NCBI GenBank assembly: GCA_008682415.1
Contig: VANK01000002.1
Coordinates: 186,001-250,000 of the forward strand
Reading direction: 5' to 3'
DNA: 64,000 bases
DNA from: Acidobacteria bacterium AB60
Lineage (GTDB): Bacteria > Acidobacteriota > Terriglobia > Terriglobales > Acidobacteriaceae
Below are positions 17,637-26,287 of the stretch, one piece after another (position 1 is the stretch's first letter; the number at the start of each line of letters is the position of its first letter). A model generated the notes under the pieces. That model was not told the origin of the DNA. It saw only the letters and a list, made by a program, of their open reading frames with translations, and did not search any database. Made by a program: the position numbers and the translations under genes.

Positions 17637-18482
17637 TTAGTCACGCTCAACAGTGGCTTCAATATAGCCGTGCGGCTCATCGATCGGGATGAAGATATGG
17701 TTCGGATTGTCTTGCTCGAATGCGCTGAGATCGGCGAGCAGATGGTGCAGATTGGGCATCGTAAGAGTGATGCTGGCGATTGCGGGGACTGCAGCGAGTG
17801 CAGCTTTGCCCATGTCGAACAACGTGTGCTGCACGCTCTTGCTGTCGTGCGCGGCAAACTCTCGCAGGAGTATAGAGGTCACCTGAGACCGTGTCTGCGC
17901 GTAATCCGGCTCTGCGGAGGAGTATTGCCAGGTGATGGTTGCGCAGGTGCCGAAGATGCGGTCGCTCGCGGGTTTCAGAGTTGTGAGCTTGTCTCTGAAG
18001 AACCCTTCGAACCCCGAACGCGTTGTCTTCAGGATGGTGAGCCCTTCAATGCCCGAGGTCACCGACGGCGAAGCTCCCCGCGCGCATATAACCTTCGCGG
18101 TCTGCAATTCGGGACCATTCAGCCTGAAGGTATAGGGATCCTGGCGGCCCTCAATGGCGATTGAGGCCCAGGCCCTCTCCGAGACCTCCACGCTGACCGA
18201 CGTCGCCGGGGAATTATTTGCGAGCAGATAATCTCCCACCTCGATAGCAAAGTCCTCAATTGTGGACGCTTTCGAGTTCCTCGCCAGGGCGTACACCGTG
18301 TTCTTCATGGTGTCGGTTGGGAGCACCTGGCTATTATCCGCGCGTGTGAAACTGAATTCGAAATCCCCTTGCAACAGCACGCGCACCGTCCACTCCTGAA
18401 AAATGTGACGGCCGCTTTCCCGAGTAATTCGCGAGAGACGCACGCGGGCTTTACCGTATCGATTCTCACCGAGTCGCGCCAA
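17637..18482 (-). CDS. Urate oxidase (uricase)
   Basis: A 281-residue cofactor-free oxidase converting urate and O2 to 5-hydroxyisourate and H2O2. The catalytic elements are visible: the lysine of NRYGKARV (Lys11), the threonine of LPTDTMKN (Thr56) and the histidine pair in NLHHLLADL. ITWQY and GFEGFFRDK are further family signatures. Its product is handled by the hydrolase encoded three bases upstream in the operon. It is a stand-alone uricase, not fused to the OHCU decarboxylase as in Bacillus PucL. Confidence 0.93.
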   Translation of the reverse strand: MARLGENRYGKARVRLSRITRESGRHIFQEWTVRVLLQGDFEFSFTRADNSQVLPTDTMKNTVYALARNSKASTIEDFAIEVGDYLLANNSPATSVSVEVSERAWASIAIEGRQDPYTFRLNGPELQTAKVICARGASPSVTSGIEGLTILKTTRSGFEGFFRDKLTTLKPASDRIFGTCATITWQYSSAEPDYAQTRSQVTSILLREFAAHDSKSVQHTLFDMGKAALAAVPAIASITLTMPNLHHLLADLSAFEQDNPNHIFIPIDEPHGYIEATVERD

Positions 18483-18484
18483 AT

Positions 18485-18814
18485 TTAGCTCCCCCGATAG
18501 GTGGTATAGCTGTTATCGCTCAACAGAAGCGGCAGGTGAAAGTGAGCATCGCCGTGAAACTCGAAGGTCACGACAATCACGGGATAGATGGTGTTCCGGC
18601 CCTGGGCCCCGAGATACGCTCCGGTCGCGAATACGAGACGGTAGGTTCCCGGTGCCGGGCTCTCTGTGAGGTCGCGGCAACGGCCATCCGCGTCGGTGAT
18701 TCCCTCGCCGACCGGATTCCATGATCCGTTCTGTTGGCGCTCGAGAGTCATCCGAATCCCAGCGGCAGGCTTGCCCAGCACCGTGTCCAGAACATGCGTC
18801 GAGATGCCGCTCAT
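18485..18814 (-). CDS. 5-hydroxyisourate hydrolase (transthyretin-like)
   Basis: A 109-residue protein that hydrolyses 5-hydroxyisourate to OHCU. It starts MSGISTHVLDT with the catalytic His7, contains GRNTIYPVIVVTF and DAHFHLPLLLS, and ends in the diagnostic YRGS. The ATG at 18814 overlaps the stop of the upstream decarboxylase gene as ATGA and gives the canonical N-terminus; a GTG at 18826 is an in-frame alternative. No signal peptide, so cytoplasmic. Confidence 0.93.
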   Translation of the reverse strand: MSGISTHVLDTVLGKPAAGIRMTLERQQNGSWNPVGEGITDADGRCRDLTESPAPGTYRLVFATGAYLGAQGRNTIYPVIVVTFEFHGDAHFHLPLLLSDNSYTTYRGS

Positions 18815-19320
18815 GTAGCCAGCCACTTTCTCAGGCGAATATGCATGATCTGCCGTTGCTGTTCCGCTGCCTCGCGCAACTCCGCATCGCGTGCATGATT
18901 GAGCCGGCCGCTAAGGATCGCGAGCATCTCTTCAGGGCTCTTGCCGGTTGCACAGACAATGTACGTGAATCCGAACTTCTCCTCGTATCGGGCGTTGCCT
19001 TCGGCCAGCGCGGCCAGCACTGACTCTGCTGCCGCTTGCACGGATGATTGCTCCTGGCCCGACCACGCCGATGCTCGTTCTGACCCCTGGGCACGACCAC
19101 GCTGCCCAATGCGCGGATGGCATGCAAATGCCTCGAGCCAATCTGCCTCACGCATATCGCTCCACAAGCGATCAGCCAAATCGTGCAAATCTTCCTCTGA
19201 GGCGATCGGCCGGGACGCGGCCATTGCGGCGGCCCAGCGTTGCGCGCCGCAGCAGTCGATCATGGCCTGGGGAGCTGTCGCCGCATCGGTATGGTTCCAC
19301 TGCGCGAGCACAGGGTTCAT
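18811..19320 (-). CDS. uraD: OHCU decarboxylase
   Basis: A 169-residue enzyme that decarboxylates 2-oxo-4-hydroxy-4-carboxy-5-ureidoimidazoline to S-allantoin. The family motif ACHPRIG with catalytic His68 is present, as are KFGFTYIVCATGKSPEEM and the C-terminal RLNHARDAELREAAEQQRQI helix. It overlaps the FAD-subunit gene upstream and the hydrolase gene downstream by four bases each (ATGA), so the three are translated as one unit. Stereospecific production of S-allantoin matters because the next enzyme, allantoinase, is encoded in the same operon. Confidence 0.93.
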   Translation of the reverse strand: MNPVLAQWNHTDAATAPQAMIDCCGAQRWAAAMAASRPIASEEDLHDLADRLWSDMREADWLEAFACHPRIGQRGRAQGSERASAWSGQEQSSVQAAAESVLAALAEGNARYEEKFGFTYIVCATGKSPEEMLAILSGRLNHARDAELREAAEQQRQIMHIRLRKWLAT

Positions 19321-20195
19321 CGGATCGTGCCATCGGGGGCAAAGCTGCTCAGGAATTCCTGGAGCAGGTTGGCGGTCACTACTCTTCGATACTCAGCAGT
19401 CGAACGGATGTCATCGATCGGTACTATCTCCGAGAGGAGCGCAGCGCGCGTCGCCCGCATCGTCTCTGGGGAGATGGCCTTGCCCAAAAGCGCATCTTCA
19501 GCGCGATAAAGGCGCGCAGGAAACGCTGCAACGCTAGCCGCTGCGAGCCGAATCTCCTGGACCACGCGGTTCTGGAGCAGGACGCGACCGGCCAGCGCGG
19601 TCTTGGAAATTGCCATGGCGCGACGCGTCCCCACCTTGCGGATATACTGCCGCTGGCCAGCGTTGCGGCGAGGCACGTGCACTGCGTAGAGCAACTCATC
19701 GGGCGCGAGCAGATTGCGTTTGTAGCCGATGTGGAACTCGCGGTAAGGCGCTCTGCGCCGGCCGCACGCGGAGATCATCTCAACCTCCGCGTCGTACACG
19801 AGCAGCGCGGGAGACGAGTCCGCAGCGGGCGAGCCATTCACAAGATTGCCGCCCAGGGTGGCTCGGCTCTGATTGGCAATGGATCCGATCCAGCCGGCGG
19901 CCTTGGCCAGCAGCGGAAACTCTGCGGCGATCGCGGGATGATCGCGCAGATCGCGGAAGGTCGCTCCCGCTGCGATAACCACGGAATCGGTTGACACCTC
20001 GATCCACCGCAGGTCCGGGATGCCCCACAGACTTACCAGCTTCCGGTGATTCAGCCGCCCCGCGGCATAGGCAACCATCAACTCCGTTCCACCGGCGATC
20101 GGAGTCCAGGCGCCGGGCTCTTCCGCGAGAAGCGAAAGGACGCCATGCAAGGTGCCTGGCGCAACCAATTGATGAGCCTGCGGATCACCCCGCAT
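19317..20195 (-). CDS. Xanthine dehydrogenase, FAD-binding subunit
   Basis: About 292 residues of the FAD-binding subunit of a molybdenum hydroxylase. The first FAD motif IAGGTELMV and the second ATLGGNLVNGSPAADSSPAL are clear. It transfers electrons from the iron-sulfur subunit to NAD+ or another acceptor. The frame is open upstream to 20474, but that extension lies inside the iron-sulfur gene. ATG 20195 has GGAAGAG upstream and an 11-base overlap with the previous gene; ATG 20219 is possible. Confidence 0.88.
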   Translation of the reverse strand: MRGDPQAHQLVAPGTLHGVLSLLAEEPGAWTPIAGGTELMVAYAAGRLNHRKLVSLWGIPDLRWIEVSTDSVVIAAGATFRDLRDHPAIAAEFPLLAKAAGWIGSIANQSRATLGGNLVNGSPAADSSPALLVYDAEVEMISACGRRRAPYREFHIGYKRNLLAPDELLYAVHVPRRNAGQRQYIRKVGTRRAMAISKTALAGRVLLQNRVVQEIRLAAASVAAFPARLYRAEDALLGKAISPETMRATRAALLSEIVPIDDIRSTAEYRRVVTANLLQEFLSSFAPDGTIR

Positions 20196-20691
20196 GGCTC
20201 TTCCGTCCGGGACCGGCATGGCTTTGGGCGATCGAAGCGATGACGGAGTCAAAGATGCGAACGAACCCCGTGCAGCGGCACAGATTGCCGGCCAGGCCTT
20301 CTCGAATTTCGGTGATGCTCGGGGTTGGATTCTGCGCGAGCAAGTGAGTAGCCGCCATGAGCATACCGGGAGTACATATTCCACATTGCGCGCCGCCGCA
20401 CGCCAGAAATGCCTTCTGCAAGGGATGCAGCTCGCCGCTTTTCGAGAGGCCCTCCACTGTTTCGATATGCGCACCTTGAGCCTGCAAAACCGGGATCATG
20501 CAGCTGTTCACCAGCTCCCCATCGACGCGCACCGAGCAGGAGCCGCACTCGCCTTCCCCGCAGCCCTCCTTCGTCCCGGTCAACCCCAGATCTTCGCGCA
20601 GGACATCGAGTAGCCGCTTCATAGGGGGAACGCTGACTTGGCAGCGCTCTCTATTGACGACAAATTCGATTGAGCTGTACGACAGGGTCAT
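20185..20691 (-). CDS. Xanthine dehydrogenase, [2Fe-2S] subunit
   Basis: A 168-residue protein with the two iron-sulfur domains of molybdenum hydroxylases. Plant-ferredoxin-like cysteines are at 44, 49, 52 and 64 (KEGCGEGECGSCSV). The helical-domain cysteines are at 103, 106, 138 and 140 (CGICTPG, LCRCTG). It passes electrons from the molybdopterin subunit to the FAD subunit. Its ATG overlaps the stop of the large subunit (ATGA). Confidence 0.92.
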   Translation of the reverse strand: MTLSYSSIEFVVNRERCQVSVPPMKRLLDVLREDLGLTGTKEGCGEGECGSCSVRVDGELVNSCMIPVLQAQGAHIETVEGLSKSGELHPLQKAFLACGGAQCGICTPGMLMAATHLLAQNPTPSITEIREGLAGNLCRCTGFVRIFDSVIASIAQSHAGPGRKSHAG

Positions 20692-22949
20692 ACGGTGGCG
20701 GGCTCCTCCGCCGGAGCGGGCACGGCAAGCTTCCCGAGCATGTCCTCAGGCAGCAGGGGAATCGCATGGAAGCTCACCCCTGTGGCATCGCGGATAGCGT
20801 TCAATACGGCCGGAGCCGGTCCGTCATGCGGCAACTCGCCGATACCCTTCGCGCCAAATCCTCCGTGTCGGAATGGGATCTCTTCGAAGTACACGTGGAT
20901 GGGCGGAACATCTTCCGCGGTCGGCATAATGTAATTTGTCATCTGATTGTTCCGCATGTGGCCGTCTTGCCACTGCACCTTTTCATAAAGGGCATAGCCG
21001 ATGCCCTGGGCAATGCCGCCTTCGATCTGTCCGCCCGCCAGCACTGGGTTCAGCACCCGACCGGCCTCCTGCACTGACCAGAACTCCTCTACCTGCGCGG
21101 CATAGGTGAGGGTGTCTACCGCAACCTGCGCAATCTGCACCGACCACGCGAAGGCGGGGTATGCCTCTCCCTGATACTTCTGGTCATCCCAAAAGATATC
21201 TGGAGGCGCCTCGTAGCGGCATAGCGAAACAACGTCGCCACAAGAAGAACGAAGGCGCTCGCACGCGGAAAAGAACTCGTCGCTATCGAACTCGCCGCCA
21301 AGACGGGCCTGCTCGCGAAGTCTCCGCAGCAGTTGCAACGAAGCGCGCTCGATCAGCTTGCCGACCACCATGGCCGTGCGTGAAGCGACCGTCGGGCCGC
21401 TGTTGGGAACTACCCGCGTATCGGGCGGCGCCATGACTACATGGGCCGCGTCAAGGCCCAGCGCCTCGGCCGCGATCTGGGTGAGGATCGTGTTCGTGCC
21501 CTGGCCAAACTCCGTGCTCGACACCAGTACACGGACCTCTTTCTCAGGGGTTACGTCGATGCCGGCGAGGGAGTTGAGGTAGCGCTCGCCCGACCCCGTG
21601 AATCCCGAACCGTGGAAGAAGGCTGCGATGCCCATGCCGCGCCTGATCGCGTTGTTCGGATTCTCCAGCGCGAATCGCTTCTTGCGCCCGTAGTAATCGC
21701 TCTCCCGCAATGCCCTGTCGAGCAGCTCCTCGAGGATTACAGACTCACGCATGACTTGCTGCGTTGCCGTCGTCATGCCGTCGCGCAGAAAGTTGCGACG
21801 ACGCAGTTCGACTGGGTCCATTGCGAGGGCAGCCGCGATCTCATCGATGTGCCGCTCAATCGCGAAGGTGGCCTGCGGGGCGCCGAATCCGCGGAACGCG
21901 CCGTAGGGGACAGTGTTGGTGGCCCACGATCGGGAACGCACGCGCACGTTCGGGCAGTAGTACGGGCCGCACGCATGAAGCGTGGCCCGGGATAGCACGG
22001 TTGATGAAAGGGTCGAGTAGGCGCCGCCGTCTGTCGCCAGATCGATATCCATGGCCAGGAGCTTGCCCGAGGCATCGACCGCGGTGCGATGACGGATGCG
22101 CGAGGGATGACGCTTGGGTGTCGCAGCCAGATCTTCCAGGCGATCGTAGATCATCTTCACCGGGCGCCCCGCTTTTCTGGCGAGCAGCGCCGCATGCGAG
22201 CCGATCACAGAGGGGAAGTCTTCCTTGCCGCCAAATGCTCCGCCGGTTTCCGTCTGGATGACGCGGACCTTGTCTTCGGGCAATCCAAAAACAGCCATGA
22301 GGCTCTTGTGCACGTAATAGGGACACTGCAGCGATCCCCACACCGTGACACCTTCAGCCTCGCTGTACTCGCCGATGACGCCGTTGTTTTCGATGTAGAG
22401 GTGCTCCTGCGCGCCGGTGCGATATTCGCCTTCAATTACGTGCGCCGCGCCAGCCCACGCATCGTCGACATTCCCTTTTTCCAGAAGAAAGCTCTTGAAG
22501 AGATTGTCTGCACCCCACACAATCGGATCCTGCCGCTCGCTCTCTTCGATCGTGAACACAGGCGGCAGCGGATCGTATTCGATGTGAACCGCCGCGATCG
22601 CCTCGCGGAGCCGTTGCCGGTTTGGGTGCGCCAGGAGAACGATCGCCTCTTCGCAGTGATTCACCTGGTCCGCGGCGAGGCAGGGTTGATCGGAGAAGAT
22701 CAGTTGGATGTGGTTCTTGCCGGGAATGTCGGCGGCGGTAACGACGGTGAATTCACTCCAGTCGATCCCTGGATTGAAGGTAATCGAGCGGATCAAGCCG
22801 CGGGCTATCGCACTGCGCACGGTTACGCCGTGCCACATGCCCTCGAGGTGCATGTCATCGACATAGCGCGCGCGCCCCGTCAGCTTGTCCACCCCCTCTT
22901 TGCGAGGGACAGAGGAGCCAACGATGCGGGTTTTCGCGCTCGTGCTCAT
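20688..22949 (-). CDS. Xanthine dehydrogenase, molybdopterin-binding subunit
   Basis: A 753-residue large subunit. It begins with the xanthine-oxidase a/b-hammerhead segment (VPRKEGVDKLTGRARYVDDM) and contains the molybdopterin-binding QTETGGAFGGKED, GAFRGFGAPQATFAIE and a C-terminal GAKGIGE loop with the catalytic glutamate. In this context the substrate should be hypoxanthine or xanthine, giving urate. No XdhC-type cofactor-sulfurating chaperone gene lies in the operon, so it would have to be encoded elsewhere. The 93-base gap before this gene is the largest in the operon's upstream half and could hold an internal promoter. Confidence 0.9.
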   Translation of the reverse strand: MSTSAKTRIVGSSVPRKEGVDKLTGRARYVDDMHLEGMWHGVTVRSAIARGLIRSITFNPGIDWSEFTVVTAADIPGKNHIQLIFSDQPCLAADQVNHCEEAIVLLAHPNRQRLREAIAAVHIEYDPLPPVFTIEESERQDPIVWGADNLFKSFLLEKGNVDDAWAGAAHVIEGEYRTGAQEHLYIENNGVIGEYSEAEGVTVWGSLQCPYYVHKSLMAVFGLPEDKVRVIQTETGGAFGGKEDFPSVIGSHAALLARKAGRPVKMIYDRLEDLAATPKRHPSRIRHRTAVDASGKLLAMDIDLATDGGAYSTLSSTVLSRATLHACGPYYCPNVRVRSRSWATNTVPYGAFRGFGAPQATFAIERHIDEIAAALAMDPVELRRRNFLRDGMTTATQQVMRESVILEELLDRALRESDYYGRKKRFALENPNNAIRRGMGIAAFFHGSGFTGSGERYLNSLAGIDVTPEKEVRVLVSSTEFGQGTNTILTQIAAEALGLDAAHVVMAPPDTRVVPNSGPTVASRTAMVVGKLIERASLQLLRRLREQARLGGEFDSDEFFSACERLRSSCGDVVSLCRYEAPPDIFWDDQKYQGEAYPAFAWSVQIAQVAVDTLTYAAQVEEFWSVQEAGRVLNPVLAGGQIEGGIAQGIGYALYEKVQWQDGHMRNNQMTNYIMPTAEDVPPIHVYFEEIPFRHGGFGAKGIGELPHDGPAPAVLNAIRDATGVSFHAIPLLPEDMLGKLAVPAPAEEPATV

Positions 22950-23042
22950 GCCGGAGATGCCTGCCTTGCCTTACGGGTTGAGGGATAGCATACAACGACC
23001 CGGCATGAAAGCAAAGCAAGACAGCCCGAACTCAGAGGCGAG

Positions 23043-24284
23043 TCAGCTGGCCAAATGCGCCAAGGTCCGGGCAAGCACGTGCACTCCGGCGCCAATCCAC
23101 TCCGGTGCGGCATATTCATCCGGACGATGGCTGATTCCCCCGCGGCAAGGAATGAACAGCATCGCCACAGGCGCAACGCGCGCCATGAACAAGGAGTCGT
23201 GGTAGGCGCGGCTCACCATCATCTGGTAGCTTCTTCCGGCGGCCTTCGCTGAAGCCTCCAGCGCAGCCAGAATTGCAGGGTCGCAGGTGGCGGGCGGATC
23301 GGCGTTTACCAGCTCCCACGAGATCTTCACGCCACGGCGCTTCTGTACTTCGTCGCAGGCACCATGCAGTGCGGCGATCACCCCATCGCGGCGCGCCGCC
23401 TCGATGTCGCGGATATCGGTTTCCAGTCGCACGCGTGACGGAATGCTGTTCACGGCTCCGGGAAATACCTCGCAGACACCGACAGTCGCCACCGTGTCGA
23501 TTGCCCCGGTGGACCTGGCTCCGTTCTCGAGGGCGAGAATCAGCTCGGCGGCGGCGGCTAGCGCATCTCTCCGGCCGGGCATCAGCGTCGCTCCTGCGTG
23601 TCCCCCTTCTCCCTCCATCAGAATCCGGACGCTGGCAGGCGCGGCGATATGCGTCACCAAGCCCACATCGATGCCCTTGCGTTCAAGCTCGGGCCCCTGT
23701 TCGATGTGCAACTCGATAAACCCAGCAAAGCGTCCGGCGGAGAGCGGAATACTCTCAAGCGGGCCGGTGAATCCGGCGGCCTGCCGCAACTCCTCTAGCC
23801 CGCGTCCCTCGTTGTCGCGGAGAGTTCGCGCCGCTTCAGCGCCCAGCGCGCCGGCCATCATGCGGCTTCCCAGGCAGCCGATGCCGAAACGGGTCGGCTC
23901 TTCCGCGGTAAAGATCACCAGTTCGATGGAGCGGCGCGGACGGAAGCCGAGCTTCTGCAGCGTGCGGATCGCTTCCAGGCCGCCCAGCACGCCCACGCAT
24001 CCGTCGTACAGCCCGGCATTGGGGATGGCGTCGATATGCGATCCGGTCCCGATCGGCCCCAAGTGCGGATCGGTTCCGACCCAACGCGCGAAGGTATTGC
24101 CAATCGCGTCCTCGGTCACGGTGAGGCCTGCATCCGCACAGAGGCCCTTCACGTAGGCCCGGGCGCGGCGATCGGCTTCTCCAAACACGACTCGCGTCAC
24201 GACGGGAGGCTCGGCTTCAGAGATGCGCCCCAGCGTCGTCAACTCGCCGATCAGGCTGTCAATGGAGAGGTCCGCGCTTGTCAT
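23043..24284 (-). CDS. Ureidoglycolate amidohydrolase (M20 family, plant UAH-like)
   Basis: A 413-residue M20/amidohydrolase protein. Metal ligands appear in GSHIDAIPNAG, TAEEPTRFG and ELHIEQGP. Several stretches recall plant ureidoglycolate amidohydrolase: GGHAGATLMPGRRDA, SIP-containing EVFPGAVNSIPS, and SRAYHDSLFMARVAP followed by FIPCRGGISHRPDEY. By contrast the second M20 protein of this operon has SGAGHDA, as in allantoate amidohydrolase. The assignment rests on this recalled similarity and on the neighbouring ureidoglycine enzyme. It would hydrolyse S-ureidoglycolate to glyoxylate, CO2 and two NH3. ATG 24284 is five bases after the allE-like stop; the longer frame to 24428 is not needed. 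Confidence 0.8.
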   Translation of the reverse strand: MTSADLSIDSLIGELTTLGRISEAEPPVVTRVVFGEADRRARAYVKGLCADAGLTVTEDAIGNTFARWVGTDPHLGPIGTGSHIDAIPNAGLYDGCVGVLGGLEAIRTLQKLGFRPRRSIELVIFTAEEPTRFGIGCLGSRMMAGALGAEAARTLRDNEGRGLEELRQAAGFTGPLESIPLSAGRFAGFIELHIEQGPELERKGIDVGLVTHIAAPASVRILMEGEGGHAGATLMPGRRDALAAAAELILALENGARSTGAIDTVATVGVCEVFPGAVNSIPSRVRLETDIRDIEAARRDGVIAALHGACDEVQKRRGVKISWELVNADPPATCDPAILAALEASAKAAGRSYQMMVSRAYHDSLFMARVAPVAMLFIPCRGGISHRPDEYAAPEWIGAGVHVLARTLAHLAS

Positions 24285-24288
24285 TGCC

Positions 24289-25026
24289 TCATGCCCCCAG
24301 TGGATGCCGGCGCCAGTCTTTATAGATGAGGTACTTGGCCGGACGCTTGCCCAAGGCCCCAAACCACTGCGGACAGTAGGGCGCCATCCAGATAAAGTCG
24401 CCCGCCTCCACCGGATACCACGAATCACCCAGCCTATAAATACCGCCTCCTTCGAGCATGAGCAGACCGTGTTCCATCACGTGAATCTCCACCATGCTCA
24501 GCGCCGCGCCGGGATCGTAAGTCATGGTATTCACCGCGAAGTCGTAGGCGGGACCATCCGGCATAAGAGCGCGCACGCGCAATGCCGGATCGCCCATCAG
24601 CGGGGTATCGAGCTTTTCACGTTCGCTTCCGATCACAATCTGGGGCGCCTCCCCCTGCGGTGATGGGGAGTAGGGTTTTTCGATCAGGGCAGCACGAGCT
24701 GCACCTTCCGCGCGCACCAGGTGTTGCACCCCTTGGGGGAGATACGCGAAGCCATCTTTCTGCAGACGATGCACTTCCGTCTGGCATTCGACGATCAGTT
24801 GCCCTTCAAGGACGAAGACGAACCGCTGCGCTGGGGCCTGCCCGAGAGCGCCACCTTGTGCGAATTCCGCCGTGAACTGCGTGAAGCCCGCGCCCAATCG
24901 CGGGGCGGCATGCACCACGAATTCGACACCGCTGGCGGCGGGGAGCGGGGTGCGCACAAACGTGTCGGGCGTTTGCAGCAGATGGTCTGGCTTGAGGCTG
25001 CTTCTGGTGAGTCCCAGATGATGCAC
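24289..25026 (-). CDS. (S)-ureidoglycine aminohydrolase (bicupin)
   Basis: A 245-residue double-cupin enzyme that releases ammonia from S-ureidoglycine to give S-ureidoglycolate. The C-terminal cupin shows the manganese site of the family: Glu180 and His182 in VEIHVMEHG, His186, and Gln220 in CPQWFGALG. The N-terminal cupin (QRFVFVLEGQLIVE) is degenerate. The start is a GTG with AGG upstream. It lies between the two M20 hydrolase genes, exactly between the steps they catalyse. Confidence 0.88.
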   Translation of the reverse strand: MHHLGLTRSSLKPDHLLQTPDTFVRTPLPAASGVEFVVHAAPRLGAGFTQFTAEFAQGGALGQAPAQRFVFVLEGQLIVECQTEVHRLQKDGFAYLPQGVQHLVRAEGAARAALIEKPYSPSPQGEAPQIVIGSEREKLDTPLMGDPALRVRALMPDGPAYDFAVNTMTYDPGAALSMVEIHVMEHGLLMLEGGGIYRLGDSWYPVEAGDFIWMAPYCPQWFGALGKRPAKYLIYKDWRRHPLGA

Positions 25027-25063
25027 CGCTTCGACCTCGCTTGGGAAGATCTGTTGCTCGATT

Positions 25064-26287
25064 CTACCGGACGCTGGATGCGAGCCGTTTCAGGAACTGC
25101 TCGGCAACCAGTAAGGACGCCTCGATGTCCTCAAGAAGAACCGCCTCGTCGGGATGATGACTGATTCCGCCGGGGCTGCGAAGGAAGAGCATGGTGGCTG
25201 GAACGCGCGGGGCCATGATCATGGCGTCGTGGCCGGCCCCACTGGTCATGCGCCTCACTTGGAATCCGGCGTCGCGAATCGCATCCGCCATCATTGCGGT
25301 CAAGCGCAGATCCATCGGCACGGCGGGCTGATTCATGTGCTCGGTCCAGCGGACGGATAAGCCGCGACGGATCGCAATCTCCTCCGCACGCTTGGTCAAT
25401 TGATCGACTGCGGCCCGGCGTACCGAATCGTCAGCGTGGCGACAGTCAAGGCTGGCGGCGACAGAGCCCGCGATTACGTTCCCCGCGTTGGGGGCGACGG
25501 AGACGCGCCCAACTGTTGCCACGAGACCTGGCGTTCGTTGTGCCAGGGACTCCGCCTCGGTAATCCATTCAGCCGCGGCAGCCATCGCATCGCGGCGCAG
25601 GTGCATCGGGGTTGTACCGGCGTGATTGGCTTGTCCCGTGAATTCCAAAGAGCCGCGCGTCTGCCCGACAATGGCTTCGACCGCGGCCACCTGCAGGCCC
25701 TCCGCATCGAGCACCGGTCCCTGCTCAATGTGCACCTCGACAAAACCGCGAACCCCTCCGTCCATCTCTGCCTGGACTATCTGCGATGGGCGGAGCCCGA
25801 ACTGGCGGATTGCCTCCTCGACCGTGATCCCGTTCGCATCGACCAGCCCGAGCAGCCCGGAGTCGAAGCATCCGGTCATCGCGCGGCTTCCCAGAAAGGG
25901 CACGCCATACCGAACCCCCTCCTCCTCGGAGAAGCCGACGACCTCCACAGGGCAATCCCGCCTCATCGCCTGCGCGAGCCGCACCCACTCCAGGCCGATG
26001 ACTACTCCCAGAATGCCGTCATACGCGCCGGCATTCGGAACCGTATCCAGATGCGAGCCGATGATCAGCCGATCGCCGTTTGAAGCCTCTGCCGGCCACC
26101 ATCCACGCAGATTTCCGGCGGCATCCACACGCACCTGCATGCCAAGATCTTCCATCTGTTTTCGCAGATGGGCGTGAACCCGATGCATGGGCTCAGTGAG
26201 GAAACGGCGGGTAATCCGGCCCGGTTCCTCGCTCATGGCCGCGATGGAAAGGCACTCTTCGAGGACGCGGCGGGCTCGCTCGCTCAC
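25064..26287 (-). CDS. Allantoate amidohydrolase (M20 family, AllC-like)
   Basis: About 407 residues. It converts allantoate to S-ureidoglycine, CO2 and NH3. Metal ligands lie in IGSHLDTVPNAG, SEEEGVRYG and EVHIEQGP. AIVGQTRGSLEF, NHAGTTPM and MTSGAGHDAMIMAPRVP are as in E. coli AllC. Two GTG starts are in frame. GTG 26287 overlaps the allantoinase stop as GTGA, matching the style of this operon, so it is preferred over GTG 26299. Confidence 0.88.
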   Translation of the reverse strand: MSERARRVLEECLSIAAMSEEPGRITRRFLTEPMHRVHAHLRKQMEDLGMQVRVDAAGNLRGWWPAEASNGDRLIIGSHLDTVPNAGAYDGILGVVIGLEWVRLAQAMRRDCPVEVVGFSEEEGVRYGVPFLGSRAMTGCFDSGLLGLVDANGITVEEAIRQFGLRPSQIVQAEMDGGVRGFVEVHIEQGPVLDAEGLQVAAVEAIVGQTRGSLEFTGQANHAGTTPMHLRRDAMAAAAEWITEAESLAQRTPGLVATVGRVSVAPNAGNVIAGSVAASLDCRHADDSVRRAAVDQLTKRAEEIAIRRGLSVRWTEHMNQPAVPMDLRLTAMMADAIRDAGFQVRRMTSGAGHDAMIMAPRVPATMLFLRSPGGISHHPDEAVLLEDIEASLLVAEQFLKRLASSVR

